NCBI GenBank assembly: GCA_014281115.1
Contig: JACONQ010000005.1
Coordinates: forward strand, 2,852,001 to 2,916,000
DNA from: Laburnicola sp. R22_1
Lineage: Eukaryota > Ascomycota > Dothideomycetes > Pleosporales > Didymosphaeriaceae
Direction of reading: 5' to 3'
Length of the DNA: 64,000 bases
The stretch's first letter is position 1. Every line of letters begins with the position of its first letter. The notes beneath the pieces are model-generated. The model saw nothing but the letters and a program-made list of their open reading frames with translations. It was not told where the DNA came from and made no database searches. Of the stretch, positions 30,489 through 42,556 are shown piece after piece. Made by a program: the position numbers and the translations under genes.

Positions 30489-32197
30489 TCACGATCGCCC
30501 TCGGCGTGTCCGCGAAGTCTCAGTCGCACTGCGAATACGCACCTGTGGTGGTTCAGGGTGAGGCGAGTTGCGGACCGCCGCGTCGTAGCTCGGAATAGGC
30601 GGATCGGCTTGTTGGGTGTGTTGCGGGAATTGCATAAGTGGTGCGCGCTCCTCCCAGTAGTTATCCTCGTGGCTTGTGACCCTACTTAAGTTGGGGGATC
30701 CTACGGGGCTGGTGTATTCTGGGGGCAGTTCACCAGGTTGGAGAAATCCCAGGCCGCGGGCTACTTGGTGAGCAGTTGCTTCCGCACTCGTTCCCTCGCC
30801 CGCATCATGCTCTTCTTGTGAGTCGACTAAGCTGAATTGTGCCAAGGAGATGTCGGTCGGGCTACGCTGTGGTCCAGGGCTAGTGGGCGGGTGTCGACCG
30901 AGCCGCATCTGCTGACTGCTGGTTCGTCCGTGGCCAAATCCAGCAGAGATGTAGTTTCCGGCCATGCCTTCTCTGACGCCGTCACGGCCGCTGTCCAACA
31001 ATATTGAGCCCTGCTCACTTCCATATGGAGGTGGAGGAGCCAGACTACCAGTCATTGGTGCCAGACCCCACTTCTTCACATTGGCTTCGATGAAGACAAA
31101 GCCCATTTGACCAAAGTTGACGTGTACCTGACATGGCCCGTTGGCGCCGACGGTGGGGAAGAAGTTCTGGGTTTTGAGGCCGTGCGCCACGTCGTCCAGC
31201 TTTTTCCCATTTCGGGTAAAGAAGATGGTTCCTGTGCGAGGTCGATATCCGACGCCGATAACGTCGCCCTGTACGTATGTGGGGCCGTATGGAGTTGGTT
31301 TGAAGGGTTGATTGTGTCGGCGCGAGCCTTGAGACATGTACGCTATCGAATACTTGTGATAACCTGCACAGAGTTAGAAGTAGCCATGGACTAGCCAACG
31401 CGTCAACGCACCTGGTAATTTGAATAGCGGGTACGGTTTTGTGGTTACGCCGATAGCAATATTGGTGGTCTCCGGCTTATCGTAAATCTTGGCCTCCCAA
31501 TAGTACACCTCGTTCTGTTTCGGTATCGGTAGGTTGCTCTGCACGCTGCATTCAGAGTCGAAGAACTCAATCTCGGTCCGGCCCTCTACGAAGCAGTTTG
31601 CGGTCTCGAGTTCCGGCTCGAATTCCCAGGCCGACACACCCTTCTCTTGTATTGCCAAGAACTGCGATAAGGAAATGTCGGTTTGTACAGACTCGGGCGG
31701 ATTTGCCTGGATAAAGGCTGCAGCAAGTCAGCACACCGTTCCAACATGATACACTGGATCATAGCTCCCGTCATAGGCCTTGGCTCACCTTTTGCCCTCA
31801 AATATTCCGTTCTTTGCAAGTCATCCATCTCCTCCAGCGCCTCGGCCTCCTCTATCGCAAACTGTTGCTCATCATCGTATTCGCCCGGCCGCGATAACCG
31901 ATCCAGGAAGATGCGACCCTGCTGTGTACACCGGAAGTAGTAGATGATGGCAGCGATGATGAGCACAAATCCCGCAGCGCCCAAGACGGAGAAGATGCCG
32001 ATCATGATGCCCTTGGCCGTCGATCCGATGCGATTGTAGTCCTGTAACCGCACATCTTGGTTGTGTGGACGGCGGGTGCCTTGGACGAACTGGGGCACGA
32101 GTTCGGGCGCCGCGGAAGGTGCATGTGAGCCGCTTCGGGGCATTCTGAGCAGAGTGGTCGACGACGAGGGCGCCTGCGGGGCGTCTGGCGACGACAT
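30489..32197 (-). CDS. Single-pass membrane SPRY protein with PPxY motifs (Ssh4/Ear1-like ubiquitin-ligase adaptor)
   Basis: Exons 32197-31789, 31717-31412 and 31363-30489 join to 529 residues. The N-terminal lumenal part is Ser/Pro-rich. One membrane helix spans about residues 62-88 (GIMIGIFSVLGAAGFVLIIA). A SPRY domain follows, with EKGVSAWEFEPE, FDSECSVQSNLPIP, VYYWEAKIY, IAIGVTTKPYP, PGYHKYSIAYMSQG, DVIGVGYRPRTGTIFFTRNGKKL and VHVNFGQMGF. The tail has PPPYGS, PPEYTS and PSYD motifs, the sort that bind WW domains of Rsp5/Nedd4 ligases. In yeast, Ssh4 and Ear1 share this layout and help sort membrane proteins from endosomes to the vacuole; the same role is inferred here from architecture. 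Confidence 0.88.
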
Positions 32198-34882
32198 GGT
32201 GAGTCGTAGGTATGCGTGTAGGCGCTATCGAAGGCAGAGAGCGAGGAATGTCGGCGGTGGGTGACGTGTGGTGGACGCTCGTGCGGTGCGCAGTGACCTG
32301 TGCCGTGCCCCGGAGGACTTGAATGCAGCGGGGGCCAGCCAAGTGCCTGGTGCCTGGTGACGTACGGCCGGAGAAGGCGAGCGATGCTGGCAGAGCCTGA
32401 GGATAGCGATACTGGTGAGGGTGAGGGCGAGGGCAGGCAGCGGTGTCTCTGCAGCGTCGGCGGACGGTGGCGGTCAGGAGAGGGTTGCGATTATCGACGT
32501 TGAGCTTGTCGGCAAGACTGAGACGTCCTTGGAACAAGACCGCAGCCGGCTTCATGCCAAGCGCACGCTTGCCACCTCCGCATACACGCGATAGTGTCCC
32601 TAGTCAGATTCCCTCTACGAGTACGCCTTGCAGATAAACGGGAGCACCACCTTCTTCGTGCGCTTCCAAACGCGCGGTAGCAGCAACTACACCCAGCCAA
32701 TCCGTCAGCGCCGCATCCTGAAGCATCGCGCAAAGCTGAAACACCAGGACTGGGACGCATCGCAGAACCGCCCAGTGCACGGTGCTATAATTAGATCCTT
32801 CACTCTTGCTTTGTAAATATGATTTGGGGCTCTGCCCAAGAGAAAAATATAAAATTCGCTGCCACCGGTACCTTGCAGTTAGAAGTTAACTATGCGTGCG
32901 TCGGTTGCACTGATAAGGACGTCTACACCGACTATCAAATCTCAGAAGGAGGCTCTAGGATAAGGTCTCATCACCCATCATATTCTTCTCTGTGGAAACC
33001 CAAATCCTACTAAAAGACACATTTGAACGGCCTTGAAAGGTCCAAGTCTCTTTGGTGGGTATATTGAAGCCGTACAACGCTCTGCTGCTGTACATCCGCC
33101 CTTTCCTGGCTGCACACCGCCCCAACACCTGTAAGCGACCCATAAAGGTGCAAGTTTTAGTTGCAATAAGTTATACCTTATAGAGTAGTCAACCTCTACC
33201 CCCTAGAACCAACAGTAGGGAGCGATTGAAAGGGTTATAACACCGGAGCTACATCGTGTTACCAAAGTACACTTATAAATTGAACCTGATGAATATCCGC
33301 TTGTGTCCAAATGTTGCTGACAGGGCCCTTGTTACCCTATTGACAAAAGTGAAGGCCCAGTGTCGACTTTGCGGCTTGCCAATGAACGCCGAGAGCAATT
33401 ATCACGCCATAGTTGAGATCTGCGCCCTGGCTGACACTGTTGTACACTTGTTCCACTTGCTTTGGGGGTTTGACACACCTTGCGATAGTATGATTTGTAG
33501 AAGAATGAGCTGACTATAAGCGGAAGTGAATAAATTAACGTCGACAACTCAGAGAATGTCCCGCGGCCGTCTGTGCTTGTCCATGGGTGTATTTAGTCGG
33601 TGTAACGATGATATCGGTTGTACGCAGCACAGTATACGGGATGTGCTGTGAAAAATGATTTCTCGTTATCAGCCAGCCTCACTTGTGTCTCGTAGTGCGA
33701 GGTGACAAGGAGAGAGGTTGCCATGATACAAAACAACTCACTATAGCTTTTACCTGTATGGCGGTGCCTACGTGTATGACGATATCTCTATAATCACTGT
33801 TCTGTAGTGGTATAGAGCATTGCTTTGATAAAATTTGCGTTCTCTCAACGCCTCAATAACAGGGATCCAGGGCAGGGATGTTGGCAACTTCACTTTCTCC
33901 GGTGTGTAACGATCTAAACAGCAGTATAGACAGTGAGCGCAAGCGGGTCTTTTCGCGCTCATCTGATCCCACTGGGCCCGTGAAACGTTTCTGCGCACTG
34001 TCGCAAAGAGACATGCATCCAGTACAGCGACCGATTGCCTGAAGTGGGGTCAGAATGTTGACTTGGCGGAAATCTTCAAGGTCGACATCGGATTTGACGC
34101 CATCGATAGCTTGACTGGTCGGGCTGGATCCATGTGCTAACGAAGGGTTGTCGCCTCTTGAGGTGCAGTCCTTGAGAGCTGAGAGAAGAACTAGCACCCA
34201 TACCAGCGTGATTTAGGCGTGAGGAAGGGAGTGGGGCGTGTCCGTATACACAAACAATGAACTCACTCTGTGCCACTAGGATGCCGAGTGCACTACCCTT
34301 GCCTTCAGTTTTCTGTCGCGGCGGCTACCTTCAACGTGGGCACTTTCGATATTGTAGCGCTCCGAGGATAATTGGTGTGAGTGGGTGAAGGAACGGCTGG
34401 ATATGAGATATGGCCGCCCGAGCTGCTCGACGACGAAATCGAGTGAATGGGGAAAGCACGGCCATTACGAGGCAAGAGTCGCGTTGTGGAAGGAAGGACC
34501 CGACAAATTGTCGCGCTCTGTATGGACTAGGTAGGCGTATGTCTTCCACAAATGGCCTATGGGCGGATGTATGGCAAGGCTATCCAGCCCGTTCTGAGCG
34601 CCCGTGTGCGGTGAGCTCCGACTCGGTCGTCTTGTATATGTTGCCTTTGGGAGCGACGTGGGAGAGAGTTGAGCAAGTCACCCTGCCGGAGACATGCAAA
34701 TGGTGGCCATCCAATGAATCCAGCGATCACAACATGGCACCAAGAGGCTCGTAGCGCACAGTATATTCTCTGTCACCCCGTATATGAGATATCTCTTTTA
34801 TGGATGGGAATGAACCTGCACCTGTACCTGTACCGGGGCGCGTGGGATCAGCAAGCGACAGCCGATGTGACGGCGGCTCCTG
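32198..34882. other. Long intergenic region between divergent genes
   Basis: Between the SPRY gene (-) and the Kap104 gene (+). The 200-codon minus frame just upstream of 32197 overlaps the leader of the SPRY gene and is Arg/Pro/His-biased, so it is rejected. A 114-codon minus frame (34197-33853, MLVLLSALKDC) has a mildly protein-like sequence but no recognised domain. Confidence 0.35.
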
Positions 34883-34994
34883 CGGCGGTAGAAAACAAGT
34901 GGGGTTGGACATGCGGAATCGGCGGTAGAAAACAAGTGAGGTTGGACATGCGGAATCGGCGGTAGAAAACAAGGTGAGTTTGGACGTGCGAAAT
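34883..34994 (+). repeat. Three-copy minisatellite, 37-bp unit
   Basis: Units at 34883-34919, 34920-34956 and 34957-34994 each begin CGGCGGTAGAAAACAAG. The first two differ by one base; the third has an inserted base and a few substitutions. Confidence 0.85.
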
Positions 34995-35630
34995 CAGTCT
35001 GCGTCTGCCTACCTGCTCCTGCTCCTGCTGTGCTCGAAGCAGCCGAGCGATTGGGAGCGGGCCGAAACACACTGGCCAACTCCTCCGGCCTGATATTTCT
35101 CTTCCCCGCCTGCAAGCTGCTGGCGTCGCCGCCGCCCATTGTTCCAGCCTGCGTCCTGTCCGCTTGACTGCCTTCTGTCGCACGGCAGCCCTCTTCTCCT
35201 GTGTGGCCGACACGCACTGCTCAAGGCCCGTAATCCGTAACCTTGCCTGCGCCTAGCCGCCGCCTGCGCGTCATTCTCCCAGCAAACTTCGCTGCCGCCC
35301 ACAAAAATCAAAAATCGACTGCTCGTTTGTAGGACGACGAAATGGTAGCTTGACCTGCGGGCGCACCGACGACGCGAGCTGGTACGTAGCCTCGCCATGC
35401 AATTCACCTATAGCTTTGCTGCCATGCCCCTCTGGCTAACCATGCCCGGCCCCAACAGACCCAGTTGCGAGCCTCCGCCACGGCCGACCGCCTTGTGCCT
35501 CCTCTTCGCAGCTGCCAGCGCCCCTTCCTGCCTGCCCCCGCCTACTTCGAGGCGCAACACTGTGAAAACGCTGTCGCGGCTTCCTCCCCCTCCCCCGCAC
35601 TATCAACTCAAACCCACCGCAAACCGTGCC

Positions 35631-38599
35631 ATGGCGTGGCAGCCGGAGGAAGAGCCTCTGCGGCAGCTCGCCCAGTGTCTGCGCGACTCCCTCAGCGGCC
35701 GGGACCCCACCGCGCAGAAGAATGCCGAAAATGTGCGTCTCTCTCCAACCTGCCGTGTGTGCTGCGTGGCCGTGCTAACCTCTGGACCCTGCACAGATGC
35801 TCAAGTCGGCCAAGGCCTCCCCCGACATAGACAAATACCTGGCCTTCGTCTTCTCCAACACACAGCCGCCGCCGATCGTCAACATGGACGCGCCCGGCTA
35901 CTTTCAGGCCCGCGCCGCCGCCGCCGTCATGCTGAAGAACGATATCAAGTCCTCCTTCAAGACGACTATGCCAGAAACCTCCAAGACGTATATCCAATCC
36001 GTAATATTAGTGGGCCTGCAGGACCCAAACTCGCAGATGCGAAGCTACGCGGGGAACGTCATCACCGAGCTGGTGCGCCAGGGCGGTCTCATGGGATGGC
36101 CGCAGGTGCTCTCTGATCTCATCAGCATGATCAGCAACGCGGACGGATCCATGTCTCAACAAGCTCAGGAGGGTGCCATGAGCGCCTTGTTGAAGATTTG
36201 CGAAGACAACAAGAGGGCTCTAGAGAAGGAGTACGAGGGACAACGTCCTCTGTCATTCTTATTTCCAAAGTTGCTGGAATTCACCACCAGTCCGCTCCCA
36301 AAAGTGCGCGCAGATGCCCTGACAGCTGCCAACGTATTCATACCGGACAACAACGACAAGACCCCACATGTTGCCCTAGCCCACATGGATGCTTTACTGC
36401 AGCATCTCTTCAACCTGGCTTCAGACCCTAGCGACGAAGTTCGAAAACATGTCTGCCGCTCATTCGTGCACATCGCCGAGATTGCACCCCAAAAGATAAT
36501 ACCGCACATGGAGGGACTAGTCGACTATATAGTTACGCAGCAACGCAATACCCACAACGCTGACCTGGCTCTGGATGCTGCTGAATTTTGGTTGTGCGTA
36601 AGCGAGGACGAAAAGATACGGGACCACCTGGGCCCGTACCTGTCCAAGATTGTCCCTGTCTTGCTAGCAAGCATGGTCTACAGCGAGGATGAAATATTGA
36701 GGCTAGAAGGCGAAAAAGAGGATGCGGAACTCGAAGATCGGGAAGAGGATATCAAGCCCACATTTGCCACCAGCAAGACGGCCCGGCTAACGACTGCCAC
36801 CAATGGCGGTGAGACACCCAATGTCAACGGCACCACTATTCCTTCCGCAATCAGCATGGATGACGATGACTTGAGCGATGGCGAGATCGACGATTCCGAC
36901 GATGATTCAGAGGGCGATCCAGAGGAACAGTGGAATCTTAGAAAGTGCTCAGCTGCCGCCTTGGATGTACTTGCGTCCGTTTTCCATGAACCAGTATTCC
37001 AAGCCACTCTACCATATCTAACGGATAATCTCAACCACAACGAATGGCCGAATCGAGAAGCCGCTGTTCTAGCCCTTGGAGCCATCGCCGAGGGCTGCAT
37101 GACGGTTGTTGAGCCGCACCTACCCATGCTAACTCCTTATATGATTACACTCTTGCAGGATCCGGAACCTGTTGTTCGTCAGATTACCTGCTGGTCGCTC
37201 GGGCGGTACTCGGGTTGGGCCTCTCATCTGGATGAAACTGGCAAACAACAGTTCTTCGTTCCAATGATGGATGGGATATTGCAAAGAATGCTCGACAACA
37301 ACAAAAGAGTCCAGGAGGCAGCTGCCTCTGCTTTTGCAAACCTTGAAGAGAAGGCGAACACCGAACTGAGGGCATATTGCCCCATCATCGTACGGCAGTT
37401 CGTCCAGTGTTTTGCCAAATACAAAGACCGGAACATGTTCATCTTATATGACTGTGTGCAGACGCTTGCTGAACACGTCGGGCCGGCTCTTGCGCAAGAC
37501 GATCTGGTCAGCATTCTCATGCCTGCGCTCATCCAGCGATGGAACAAGGTCTCTGACCAATCGAGAGAGATGTTCCCACTGCTCGAATGTCTTTCGTACG
37601 TCGCTACAGCCCTCGGAGGCGCTTTCGAACGGTACGCTCCTGGTATCTTCTCTCGATGTGTCAACATCATCCACCGAAACCTACAAGAGGCTTTGCTCGC
37701 TGCTACCAATCCGACACTCGAAATTCCCGAGAAGGACTTCTTGGTGACAAGCCTGGATCTGGTCAGTGCCACCATACAAGCTCTTAGCCCACCCTCCAGT
37801 GCGGAACTGGTTGCTCGCTCTAATAACTTCTTCCAACTCTTATGCTTGTGCATGAAAGATGACAACAATGATGTGCGACAGTCTGCATACGCACTCCTCG
37901 GGGACTGTGCCATTTACGTCTTCGACCAGCTACGGACCCAACTACCAGAGCTCATGGAAGTCTTGATCGCGCAGCTGGAGCTTTCCCAGGTACACCTTGA
38001 CGGGTTGGAGACCGGACACTCTGTCATCAACAATGCCTGCTGGTCGGTTGGAGAGATTGCGATGAGGGAAAAAGAGGGAATGCAACGGTATATTGATCGA
38101 CTGCTTCAGAAGCTCGCTAGCATCCTTTTCAGTGCGGAGCTCCCGGAGTCGCTGAATGAGAATGCTGCCATTGCACTCGGCAGGTTGGGACTTGGCTGCA
38201 CCCAGTTCCTCGCCCCGCATCTGGCGCAGATCGCTCCCCCCTTCATTCGAGCCATCCAGAAAGTCATGTGGACGGACGAGAAGGGCCACGCTCTTACGGG
38301 CTTCATGCAGATCATTCTCGCAAACCCTTCCGCAATGGAACAATCCCTTCTGGAATTCTTCAATGAGATGGCGAAAGCCGAGCGGAGTCTATTCAACGGC
38401 CCAACGCCCGGTCACACGGCGCTGTGGGATACGTTTCAGCAGGTGAGTATTCCTGCATGTGTTCCCAATCGGAGTGCGAGGCTAATTTCATGGGCAGGTC
38501 ATTGAACAGTACAAGAGCATGATCCCAGACTTTGACGGCTTTCTGCAAAACCTTCCCGCGCCCGAGCGCCAAAAGTTTCAAGACTTATACGGGATCTAA
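35631..38599 (+). CDS. kap104: Transportin / importin beta-2 (Kap104-type karyopherin)
   Basis: Exons 35631-35732, 35797-38442 and 38498-38599 join to 949 residues (MAWQPEEEPLRQLAQ to RQKFQDLYGI). The protein is a chain of HEAT repeats. An acidic loop lies at about residues 386-410 (DDDDLSDGEIDDSDDDSEGD) directly before EEQWNLRKCSAAALDVLASVF. Upstream is YSEDEILRLEGEKED and EEDIKPTF. These are diagnostic of transportin rather than of the other importins. Length fits the family (about 900-950). It carries PY-NLS cargoes such as hnRNP-type RNA-binding proteins through nuclear pores and releases them on RanGTP binding. The start is chosen because MAWQPEEEPLRQL matches the usual N-terminus and splices in frame across a 64-bp intron. 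It is a core gene and appears intact. Confidence 0.95.
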
Positions 38600-41500
38600 T
38601 ACGACTTATTTTCTTGTACACGGGCTGCAGGCGTTGGATCTTGGCCAGGTGTACCCGAGGTATAACGCACGGAAACGCGATATGAGAAAGGCTTTCGATG
38701 ATGATGATGATGAGCGATGGCTTCGGAACCCGGAGCCAGGGCGAAAAGAATCAAGTGTACCTGCAGAGTGGTGGATGGTTGTGCATTAGGATCTACGAGA
38801 AAGGAAGGGCATGGTAGGTGGGAGGGCATCTATAGACATTTTCAGCGAACTGCTTCTACAAACAGCGACGACCATGACCAAAGGCGGGTAATTTGCCTCG
38901 GGATGGTTTGGATTCATGGTTTGGATTCACTACTCTTAGAGCTAGTGAGGCTGTCATTCTTCGACTCAACAACTCGACATTTCCCGGCGTTCGTCATTTC
39001 TTCCCCTGTAGGGAATATGCCGGGCCGTGTAGGGGTATATAGCAAGTAGGTAGTTTTTTCCTCGGTTGTTAGGGGCAGCGATATCGATAAAGTACCGTCT
39101 TTTTGTTCTTGCATGAGGCGGAGATTGGGGCGGTCGCTTTGTGCATATACATCAAAAAGTCTAGATGTTTCTTCCATGATTTGCTCCAAGTCCGCAAGCC
39201 TCGTTGCATGCATCTGCCACGTTCTATTCCCGATGATGGGGGAATACGGGTGTTCTGTTGTCTGATGGGTGCGAGGCATGTGCCATGACGGGATGGCGTT
39301 GGTACGTCCCAGCGGGCGGAAGTTTAGGCCGTGGATGTTGGTGTTGAGGTGGCGGCTACAGGGAGGGGTTGGTGGATGGTTAACGTAGTGTAGGTCAGTG
39401 CCGTATGGGGTTCACAAGAGCTACGATGGGCCGATGGCGACGTGCACCCGTGGACACAGCAGCAGATGGATGCACAGGCCGGACAGCCATGTTCCAGACC
39501 AGGCGGCGGAACCTGGGGTCACGGTGGACACAGACGGGGAGTCTAAAAATATCGAGGGTAGGGGTTTCCAGGCGGGTGGGATAGATTGTGCGGGCGTGGA
39601 TGGGATGGGCTTGCTACGTCGAGGGAGTGAGGAGCTGGATAGTGTGGGGTGGGCGAAGGGAGGGGTGAAGTGAGTAGGGGAGGGCCGTGCGGCGGGAAGG
39701 GAAGGGAAGGAAGCGACGACGGTGCCAGAGGCAGGAGCGACTTGGTATGCAGAGAGGAAGGAAGCGACGCCATGCGAGGAAGGCACGGCGTGCAACTGGA
39801 TGGGGAAAGAGCGGAAGACGGATAAAGCACGCGGTTGTATGCACTGTGCAGTATGGGAAGAGTGCAGATGCGACGAGATGCACTCGGTTCGCCACGGCCC
39901 CAGAATATGCTGCATTCTCTCTTCTTGGTCCTGTACTACGTACTGCCGATATAGAAACCGCGTGGTGAGTCGATGTTCACTTAGCCTACCGAGACGTCAG
40001 GGCAAAGCGAGGCGTTGACCACCTGTCGCGTAACCAGACAGCAGAGATGGCAACGGACGGGGCGGAGAGGTACGTTCGCTTTCGGTTTCTTGCGCAGTCT
40101 TCTGCCCGAGCAGCGCTGCCGTGGCGGTTACCATGGAGACGAGGGAGATGAGGGCAAGAGAAGGATGGAAGCGCGCATTGATATTGTTATTCGTTTCAGA
40201 GTGCCGCCGTGGGCCAAGACACAGGCTAGACAAGTACACTGCAGCCTGCGCAGCGGGACGTCACGAAGGAGCTGGGCCGGCGGGCTGCTGTGTCACATGC
40301 ATCGGTACCGGTGGGACAGGGCAGGGGACTTATTTTTAATAAGCTGGTCGCCGACCTGGAGGCGACGGTTGGTGCACACGCACGTCCTCGAGCCCCGGGC
40401 GGCTCTAGCGCTGCATACAGTACTGGCCGTGTGGCTTGTGGCTTGCGGGCAGCGGCCATGTCGTGGGCGCTGGTCGGGGGAGCTGGTCGGGGGCGTCTGG
40501 CAGGACAGGCACGCGTGGAACATTGGCCGTCACAGGTCGTCACAGGTACGGTGCTATCTGGGTCGGCCGTCATTAGCACATGTAATAAAAGATGGTGAGC
40601 CGGAGGGGGACAGTGGAGGAGAGGGAGGGGCCGTCGACCAGGGGCCCCGGGCAAGCTTAAAAGAGGTCATCTCTAATTTTAGAGCCAACCTCGGGTCGAC
40701 GCTCGTCCCTGGTGGCTCCCACTCCCATATCTAGCCGTCCAGCACCTGCAACTACATGATTTCTTCGCTTGATCTTGCTCGTATGGACGCCGGAGCTCGT
40801 CGCCCACACGGTGCCTCGGCCGCCCACCAGGCACCCGTCGCCCATTGGCTGCCGGCGCCCTTCACCTCATCGTACCTCGTGTCTTTTGCTTCTTTCTCCC
40901 CCAGGCTGATGAGGTCTCGGCTCCCGCTTCTATACATACTTCCTTCATTCATTAACACAGCGCCGCGATGCGGGCCGCCTACCGTGTCCAGCTGGCCGGC
41001 CATTGATTGGGTAGCCACCCAGCTGGGGGGCCTGCGTACACAGCCAACAAACAGCACGGCTAGCGGGCCTCGCTAGCTGCTCAGTCATGGCGTCTCCGCC
41101 GCTGGCCAGTGCCCCCAGCGGCATCGACCGATCAGTGCCATGGCCTCTGTTGTCTCGTCGCTCGTCGCTGCTCTCACAAGTGCTGGCCGTCTCCTGTCCC
41201 TTGTCTGGTGACGCTGGTGACGCTGGTGCGCGCCCGCCCACGGTGCCTGCAGCCAAGAAGGCGCGGGCGCTATTTTTGGGAGCGTGCCCATCTTGGACCC
41301 CGTCCCAGTCCCAGCAGGCCTTAGCGATGGCCATCATCCATCAGCGAACCCTCTTTCTGTCTCCACGGTGACTCCACCTATGCCTCGTGCCTCGTGCCTC
41401 CCACTCGCCCGCGCCGGCAAGAAAAGGCGCCCTCGCCACCCAAACGAGCCGTTTTGCGTTGGCAGAAAGGCAACGAGCGGCCGTGGCTGCTGCACGTCGA

Positions 41501-42556
41501 CGCCCAAACGTTGCGACATGTCGGCTGGACAGGGGCGCCGACGGCTTGCTCCTTGGGTGAAGCACACTCACAGAAAGGCCGACGGCCACAGACCGGCCTT
41601 TCGTTCACAGAGCGCGCAGCCCAGGCCTGGGGCAACCAAAATGTGGCAATGCTGGCCTGGCTCAGACCAGCATGCCTCTCGTGCCAAGCGTGCTAACTGC
41701 ACTCCGATGAGACACCTTGCCTGCAGCAGTCTGGCGGGAAACACTCTGTTGGGGCACGGACGGTCCACCACCCTGGATTGAGCTTGATCATCACGGGAGT
41801 TGCACCGGGGGGCTATTTCATACGAGTTTGAGCAGAGGCGCCGTCTGTGAACCACTCTACCGCCTGCCTGTAGCTCCCGCTACACATTCACCCCTTCCCT
41901 GCTAGCCCCCTCCCGTCTCGTCGTTTACCGGCTGCCAACCCCCCTCTCATGCCACGCTGCTATTTGTGGGCCCCTGCTCTCCCGCATCCAGGACAGGGCT
42001 CCCTGACGTCTGTTGCTCTGCACAGAAGCACAAGTCACTGTGCGCGTCCGCTACCATGCTGGCCGTATGTCTCTAGCTTGTCCGCCTCTGACCTGAAGCC
42101 TTGTCCGGGACCGCATAGGCCATCTGCAGGGGCTGCTCTGCATACACTCTTTGTCCATATCCGTTCTGATTGTCGCCCATACCCTCGTGCCTGTCACTGC
42201 CTGATACCCTGCCAGAAACACTGCACACCTCTCCGCATCCAACCACCTTTCAGCCCTAACGTCAATCTCCCCGCCGCCCCCGGGCTATATACATATCTTT
42301 GAGCGTCCATCTTCAGCCTCCAAAACGTGTCTGACTCCGTCATCGGCTCCCGCATCCATACATCTGTGTCCTCACCCACCTGCTAGAGCGGCAGCCTGCA
42401 TATCCACCCGCCCCGCCTGCCATCACTCCCTTATACAGCCGGACCACCACTAGCAAGCAGCATACTTGAGTGTGTCCCGTTCAACGGACATTCACTTGCG
42501 GGTGCTGGTTCATTCCTTCATCTGCGTTTCCAAACCATCCACCTGACTTTGTTTCA
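38600..42556. other. 4-kb gene-poor region upstream of the Zn2Cys6 regulator
   Basis: Many overlapping frames exist on both strands, but all are biased in composition (Arg/Gly/Pro/Ser) and none shows a domain. A 121-codon minus frame (39279-38914, MPRTHQTTEHPY) is the most protein-like and may be a small gene. Purine-rich runs occur near 39650-39780. From about 41080 to 42556 the plus strand is C/T-rich, suggesting a long promoter and leader of the regulator. Confidence 0.4.

Noticed and set aside
31872..32555. 228-codon minus frame upstream of the SPRY gene
   Set aside because: It overlaps the first exon and leader of the SPRY gene in another frame and has His/Arg/Pro bias typical of a shadow frame.
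33853..34197. 114-codon minus frame in the SPRY-Kap104 interval
   Set aside because: It starts with a short hydrophobic run that could mimic a signal peptide, but nothing else supports it.
38914..39279. 121-codon minus frame downstream of Kap104
   Set aside because: The sequence is mildly protein-like but has no recognised motif and lies in a likely 3' UTR; not strong enough to call a gene.
40015..40734. 240-codon plus-strand frame in the GC-rich region
   Set aside because: Composition is dominated by Arg, Gly, Trp and Ser with no motif, and overlapping frames of similar quality exist on the other strand.
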